Assembly (NCBI GenBank): GCA_003513895.1
Contig: DOSU01000109.1
Coordinates: forward strand, 4,636 to 13,625
Length of the DNA: 8,990 nt
Reading direction: 5' to 3'
DNA from: Rikenellaceae bacterium
Lineage (GTDB): Bacteria > Bacteroidota > Bacteroidia > Bacteroidales > UBA932
This document shows positions 6,081 to 8,990 of the stretch, one piece after another (position 1 is the first letter of the stretch; each line of letters begins with the position of its first letter). The notes beneath the pieces are model-generated. The model ran no database searches and had not been told where the DNA came from. It was given only the letters and a program-made list of their open reading frames with translations. The position numbers and the translations under genes are program-made.

Positions 6081-6140
6081 TTATTGACCCCTCATATGAG
6101 AATTTCGCCCCGTAAAATTAATTTTCACCCCTTTATATCT
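6081..6140. repeat. Three 20-bp phased imperfect direct repeats (candidate LytTR sites)
   Basis: Three consecutive 20-base units (6081-6100, 6101-6120, 6121-6140) each carry the same core at the same position: TTGACCCCTCATAT, TTCGCCCCGTAAAA and TTCACCCCTTTATA. The CCCC blocks start at 6088, 6108 and 6128, exactly 20 bases apart. Read toward the LytTR gene the motif is roughly GGGGYGAAAWW. They lie just upstream of the LytTR -7 element, between it and the divergent hydrolase gene. LytTR proteins are known to bind paired imperfect repeats about two helical turns apart, so these are candidate sites for the adjacent regulator. Confidence 0.55.
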
Positions 6141-6153
6141 GTAAACAGACCAT

Positions 6154-6195
6154 TTTTTTACAAAAAATTCTTTTCAGTGTTTTATTTGTAAAAAA
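6154..6195. repeat. Separated 11-bp inverted repeat before the hydrolase gene
   Basis: TTTTTTACAAA (6154-6164) and TTTGTAAAAAA (6185-6195) are perfect inverted copies with centres 31 bases apart, about three helical turns. Allowing one bulged A (6184), three more A-T pairs extend the stem inward. The second arm ends 10 bases before the hydrolase ATG. It could be a two-site operator or an mRNA hairpin next to the ribosome-binding region. AT-richness lowers its significance. Confidence 0.4.
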
Positions 6196-6205
6196 TGAGA
6201 AAACG

Positions 6206-7288
6206 ATGAGACTTAAAACTGTCCATTTTGAAGAGAGCCTTGGCAAGGATGAGATTCAAAACATAAGAAAAAAAGAAGCTCCTGTAAAGTTCCTGGAAAC
6301 CAGAGATGAAGAAATTGGAGAAAATTCATCCTTCGATTACTATATAGCCGAACCTGAAAACTCAAATTTTTCCGAATCGGAAAAATCAATGTCTGCAATA
6401 TTGCTTTTTCACGGTCTTAATGAAAGAAACTGGGATAAATACATTTCCTGGGCAGAGTATCTGGCAGACAAAAGCGGGAGAGTTGTTATAATGTTTCCAC
6501 TTTCGATGCATATGAACCGTTCTCCCAAAGAGTGGGCAAATCCCAGGGCTATGCAAAAGCTCATTTCAATGGAGTTCAATGATAATAAAAACTTCAGCAA
6601 CCTCTCTTTTATGAACTATGCTTTAAGCAGCAGGATAAAATCCGATCCATTCCGGTTTTATCTTTCCGGCAGGGAGAGCGTATTAAACGTATGTCAGCTG
6701 ATGGGCGAAATACGGGAGGGAAACCATCCTCTCATACACAACAAAGCTAAAATTGACATCTTTGCGTACTCAATAGGAGGGCTGCTTGCTCAAGTCCTGT
6801 TAAAAGCAAATCCGAATGATTATTTCGGTGTGAGCCGTTTGTTCATGTTTTGTGCAGGGTCTCTGTTCAACGACATGAACGGAGATTCAAAGATGATAAT
6901 GGACAGAGACTCATTTGCCTCACTAAGAAAATATTATACAACCGATTTTATTAGATTCGGAGGCGAAACAAGGAGATTGTGGGATAACATTGAAGTTGCA
7001 TTTACAACTCATATTGGAGAGAAGCTCTTCCGGGGCGACCGGGAGAGCTTCTACAAAAACAATTCCCACAGAGTGAGCGCCATATCATTAAAAAAAGATA
7101 CTGTAATACCTACAGCCGGGATTCAACTTGCACTTGGCAGCAGTTCAGGAATTTGCCTGGAGGAGATGGACTTCCCGTTCAATTACTGTCACGAAAATCC
7201 TTTTCCTGTTTCTGATAAAATTGATCCTTCCGTAAGACAGTCTTGTTTTGAAAAGATCTTCAGCAAAGCAGTTGATTTTCTTAGTTAA
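6206..7288 (+). CDS. Alpha/beta hydrolase of unknown substrate
   Basis: This 360-residue protein has no signal peptide or membrane helix and is probably cytoplasmic. It has the landmarks of an alpha/beta hydrolase: strand plus oxyanion motif AILLFHGLNER (64-74), a nucleophile elbow IDIFAYSIGG (183-192) with S189 as likely nucleophile in an A-Y-S-I-G variant of GxSxG, a candidate acid D298 (SLKKDTVIP) and a candidate base H329 (FPFNYCHENPFP). The 31-residue gap between D298 and H329 is normal. A large insertion between the first landmark and the elbow (about 100-180, with MHMNRSPKEWANP) may form a lid or cap. The N-terminal 60 residues are charged and match nothing I recognise. It is divergent from the membrane LytTR regulator across a repeat-rich 148-base region, suggesting it is that regulator's target. 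Its stop codon overlaps that of nagB. An esterase, lipase or acyl-transfer role is possible, but no substrate can be named. Confidence 0.7.
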   Translation: MRLKTVHFEESLGKDEIQNIRKKEAPVKFLETRDEEIGENSSFDYYIAEPENSNFSESEKSMSAILLFHGLNERNWDKYISWAEYLADKSGRVVIMFPLSMHMNRSPKEWANPRAMQKLISMEFNDNKNFSNLSFMNYALSSRIKSDPFRFYLSGRESVLNVCQLMGEIREGNHPLIHNKAKIDIFAYSIGGLLAQVLLKANPNDYFGVSRLFMFCAGSLFNDMNGDSKMIMDRDSFASLRKYYTTDFIRFGGETRRLWDNIEVAFTTHIGEKLFRGDRESFYKNNSHRVSAISLKKDTVIPTAGIQLALGSSSGICLEEMDFPFNYCHENPFPVSDKIDPSVRQSCFEKIFSKAVDFLS

Positions 7289-8103
7289 TTTATTTTAAAA
7301 AGCGATTTAGGATCCAGGTTTTCGCTTTCAATATCCTTAAAATAATTTACAGTAGATACCATTAATTCATCGGTGGCTGCGTCGTCACAAACAATGATCC
7401 CTTTAGGGTGCATCTGCAAAACGCTTATTGTCCATAGGTGATTAATGCTGCCTTCCACTGCCATTTTTAGTGCTCTGGATTTATGGTGTCCGTTTACCAG
7501 AATCATAACTTCCCTCGCATCCATAATCGTTCCTACACCAACTGTAAGAGCGGTTTTTGGCACCTGATTGATGTCGTTGTTAAAGAACCTTGAGTTTGCA
7601 ATGATTGTATCGGTAGTGAGCGCTTTTACTCTTGTTCTGGAAGCAAGTGAAGAACCCGGCTCATTAAATGCGATATGACCATCCGGTCCTATGCCTCCCA
7701 TAAACAAGTTTATCCCTCCGCATGCTGTAATTTTTTTCTCATACTCTTCACACTCTTTTTTCAAATCGAGCGCATTCCCGTTAGGAATATTAACATTTTC
7801 GGGTTTAATGTCGATATGCCTGAAAAAGTTTTCCCACATGAAAGTGTAGTAAGACTGAGGGTGATCTTTAGGAATACCAATGTATTCATCCATATTGAAT
7901 GTTACAACATTTTTAAAAGACACCTGTCCTGCTTTATACAGGCGGATTAATTCTTTATATGTTCCGTATGGAGTAGAGCCGGTAGGCAGTCCAAGCACAA
8001 ATTGCTTTTTCTTGGTTGAATCAAACTCGCGAATCCTTTTTACAATAAAAGCAGCAGCCCATTGTGAAATGTGATCGTACGAGTTTTGAATAATAAGTCT
8101 CAT
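7285..8103 (-). CDS. nagB: Glucosamine-6-phosphate deaminase
   Basis: NagB converts glucosamine 6-phosphate to fructose 6-phosphate and ammonia in the cytoplasm, feeding amino sugars into glycolysis. The 272-residue length is close to the 266 of E. coli NagB, and the numbering runs in register. Catalytic residues are D72 (FNMDEYIG), D141 and H143 (GGIGPDGHIAFNEPGSS) and E148, with the phosphate-binding LGLPTGSTPYG at 38-47. Residues that form the GlcNAc-6-phosphate allosteric site in the E. coli enzyme also appear (S151, S152, R158, K160 and Y254, and the N-terminal MRLI), so an allosterically activated hexamer is likely. It follows recN by 27 bases on the same strand, so it may be part of the recN transcript; no TAnnTTTG element is seen in the gap. 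An AAAGAAA stretch upstream of the ATG is the only weak ribosome-binding hint. No nagA lies in the window. Confidence 0.97.
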   Translation of the reverse strand: MRLIIQNSYDHISQWAAAFIVKRIREFDSTKKKQFVLGLPTGSTPYGTYKELIRLYKAGQVSFKNVVTFNMDEYIGIPKDHPQSYYTFMWENFFRHIDIKPENVNIPNGNALDLKKECEEYEKKITACGGINLFMGGIGPDGHIAFNEPGSSLASRTRVKALTTDTIIANSRFFNNDINQVPKTALTVGVGTIMDAREVMILVNGHHKSRALKMAVEGSINHLWTISVLQMHPKGIIVCDDAATDELMVSTVNYFKDIESENLDPKSLFKIN

Positions 8104-8130
8104 AAATATATTTCTTTAAAGTTTTCCTGT

Positions 8131-8990
8131 TTAGTTATATAGCAGCTCTTTCGCATTTGCAACTGCTGCTTCGGTAAGTTTTGCCCCGCTGAGCATTCGG
8201 GCAATCTCAATTAATCTCTCCTCTCCCGAAATTCTCCTGATCTCGGTGCGGGATGTGTTGTTTTTATCCAGCTCTTTGTACACCTGTAGGTGGCAATCGC
8301 CCTTAGATGCAATTTGAGGTAGATGCGTGATTGCAAATATCTGCATATTTTTCGCCATTTCTCCTATAAGGTTGCCCATTTTATCGGCAATTTTTCCTGA
8401 TACCCCTGTGTCAATCTCGTCAAAAATCATGGTGGGCATTCCTGAACTCCTTGCCATTACAGACTTAAGGCATAGCATTATTCTTGAAAGTTCGCCTCCG
8501 GAAGCAACTTTTGAAAGTTCACGAACTTCGCTGTTTTTGTTTGCCGAGAAAAAGAATTTCACCGAACTGTTTCCGGCGGAAGTATAAGCATTTAGAAGCT
8601 CTACACGAGTTTCAAACATTGCATGGGGCATTTCAAGTTCTTTAATCCTCCCAAGCAGTATCGATTCAAAATCCTTAGCAACAGCAACTCTTTTGTTGTA
8701 TAACTCACTGGCAAATTTTCCTCTTTTTTCGGAGACAACTTCTATTTGCTGAGTAAGTTTTTCCAATTCGTCTCTGTGATTCTCTGATAGCTTTAATTTC
8801 TCCTCAAGATTTTTTTGAGCAGAGATTAGCTCCTCAACACTCTCTGCACTGTGTTTTTTAAGAAGATTGTAAATCAATGAAATTCGCTCTTCCAGAAATA
8901 GAGCCCTTTCCTGAGAAACAGTAACTTTTTCTGCCGAGGCAAGGATCTCTTCTTCAATGTCTTTTAATTCAATCCTGCAACTCTCAATTG
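8131..8990 (-). CDS. recN: DNA repair protein RecN, C-terminal half (5' end outside window)
   Basis: RecN is an SMC-like ATPase that acts at DNA double-strand breaks. The reading frame stays open to the window edge, so only the last 285 residues or so are seen. The frame continues upstream of a TTG at 8877 with ESCRIELKDIEEEILAS and VSQERALFLEERISLIYN, part of the first coiled-coil arm, so 8877 is not the start. Then come the remaining coiled coil, the ABC signature LSKVASGGELSRI (about 8477-8516), Walker B TMIFDEIDTGVSG (about 8395-8435) and the H-loop ITHLPQIASKGD (about 8297-8332). The Walker A half is outside the window. All C-terminal motifs are intact and the end ANAKELLYN is normal, so the gene looks functional. 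nagB follows by 27 bases. Confidence 0.97.
   Translation of the reverse strand, partial: IESCRIELKDIEEEILASAEKVTVSQERALFLEERISLIYNLLKKHSAESVEELISAQKNLEEKLKLSENHRDELEKLTQQIEVVSEKRGKFASELYNKRVAVAKDFESILLGRIKELEMPHAMFETRVELLNAYTSAGNSSVKFFFSANKNSEVRELSKVASGGELSRIMLCLKSVMARSSGMPTMIFDEIDTGVSGKIADKMGNLIGEMAKNMQIFAITHLPQIASKGDCHLQVYKELDKNNTSRTEIRRISGEERLIEIARMLSGAKLTEAAVANAKELLYN

Noticed and set aside
6141..6160. Possible fourth copy of the 20-bp phased motif
   Set aside because: Only two C bases (6150-6151) fall in the right phase and the flanks do not match, so it was not counted.
7254..7261. AAGATCTT palindrome near the end of the hydrolase gene
   Set aside because: An 8-base palindrome inside coding sequence, with no spacing or context suggesting a site.
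7299..7328. Hairpin AAAGCGA / TCGCTTT followed on the minus strand by a T-run, as a nagB terminator
   Set aside because: It lies within the last codons of nagB, before its stop, where translating ribosomes would melt it; the 16-base loop also makes it weak.
8875..8877. TTG at 8877 as the start of a 248-residue protein
   Set aside because: The frame continues upstream to the window edge with clear RecN coiled-coil sequence, so this is an internal Leu codon of a partial gene.

Overview
The window looks like chromosomal DNA from a member of the Bacteroidota, probably Bacteroidales. It is AT-rich. Exported proteins end their signal peptides in -SFSQ, -NAQ, -KAQ or -SAQ. Start codons lack strong Shine-Dalgarno sequences, and several promoters match the phylum's TAnnTTTG -7 element. 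The gene families (SusB-like GH97, membrane LytTR regulator, YceI, Fe-S-type Rrf2) fit that phylum. No mobile element, CRISPR array, tRNA or rRNA was found. The longest stretch without a gene is about 150 bases.

Layout. (1) 1-2340, minus strand: a three-gene unit transcribed rrf2-type regulator -> YceI-like secreted protein -> outer-membrane beta-barrel protein, with gaps of 12 and 19 bases. A terminator-like hairpin follows the last gene at the window edge. (2) 2341-2479: a divergent control region holding the rrf2 promoter, a candidate Rrf2 operator and a good Bacteroidota promoter for the next gene. (3) 2480-5202, plus strand: an exported GH97 glycosidase of the inverting alpha-glucosidase (SusB) type, then an exported glutathione-peroxidase-family protein whose start codon lies in a hairpin. 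(4) 5206-6057, minus strand: a four-TM LytTR transcription factor, convergent with the peroxidase gene at 3 bases. (5) 6058-6205: a second divergent control region, rich in repeats. It has three C4/G4 motifs at exactly 20-base intervals, two small palindromes and a separated 11-base inverted repeat. (6) 6206-7288, plus strand: a cytoplasmic alpha/beta hydrolase of unknown substrate. (7) 7285-8990, minus strand: recN (5' part outside the window) followed by nagB, whose stop codon overlaps that of the hydrolase.

How they fit together (inference). The first unit looks like a self-regulated envelope response module: an Fe-S cluster or thiol sensor controlling a lipid-binding periplasmic protein and a porin. 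The LytTR protein and the divergent hydrolase probably form a regulator-target pair, because the phased repeats between them have the roughly two-helical-turn spacing expected for LytTR binding. These two regulatory regions are the most interesting part of the window. GH97 and nagB are ordinary carbohydrate-metabolism genes, and recN is a DNA-repair housekeeping gene.
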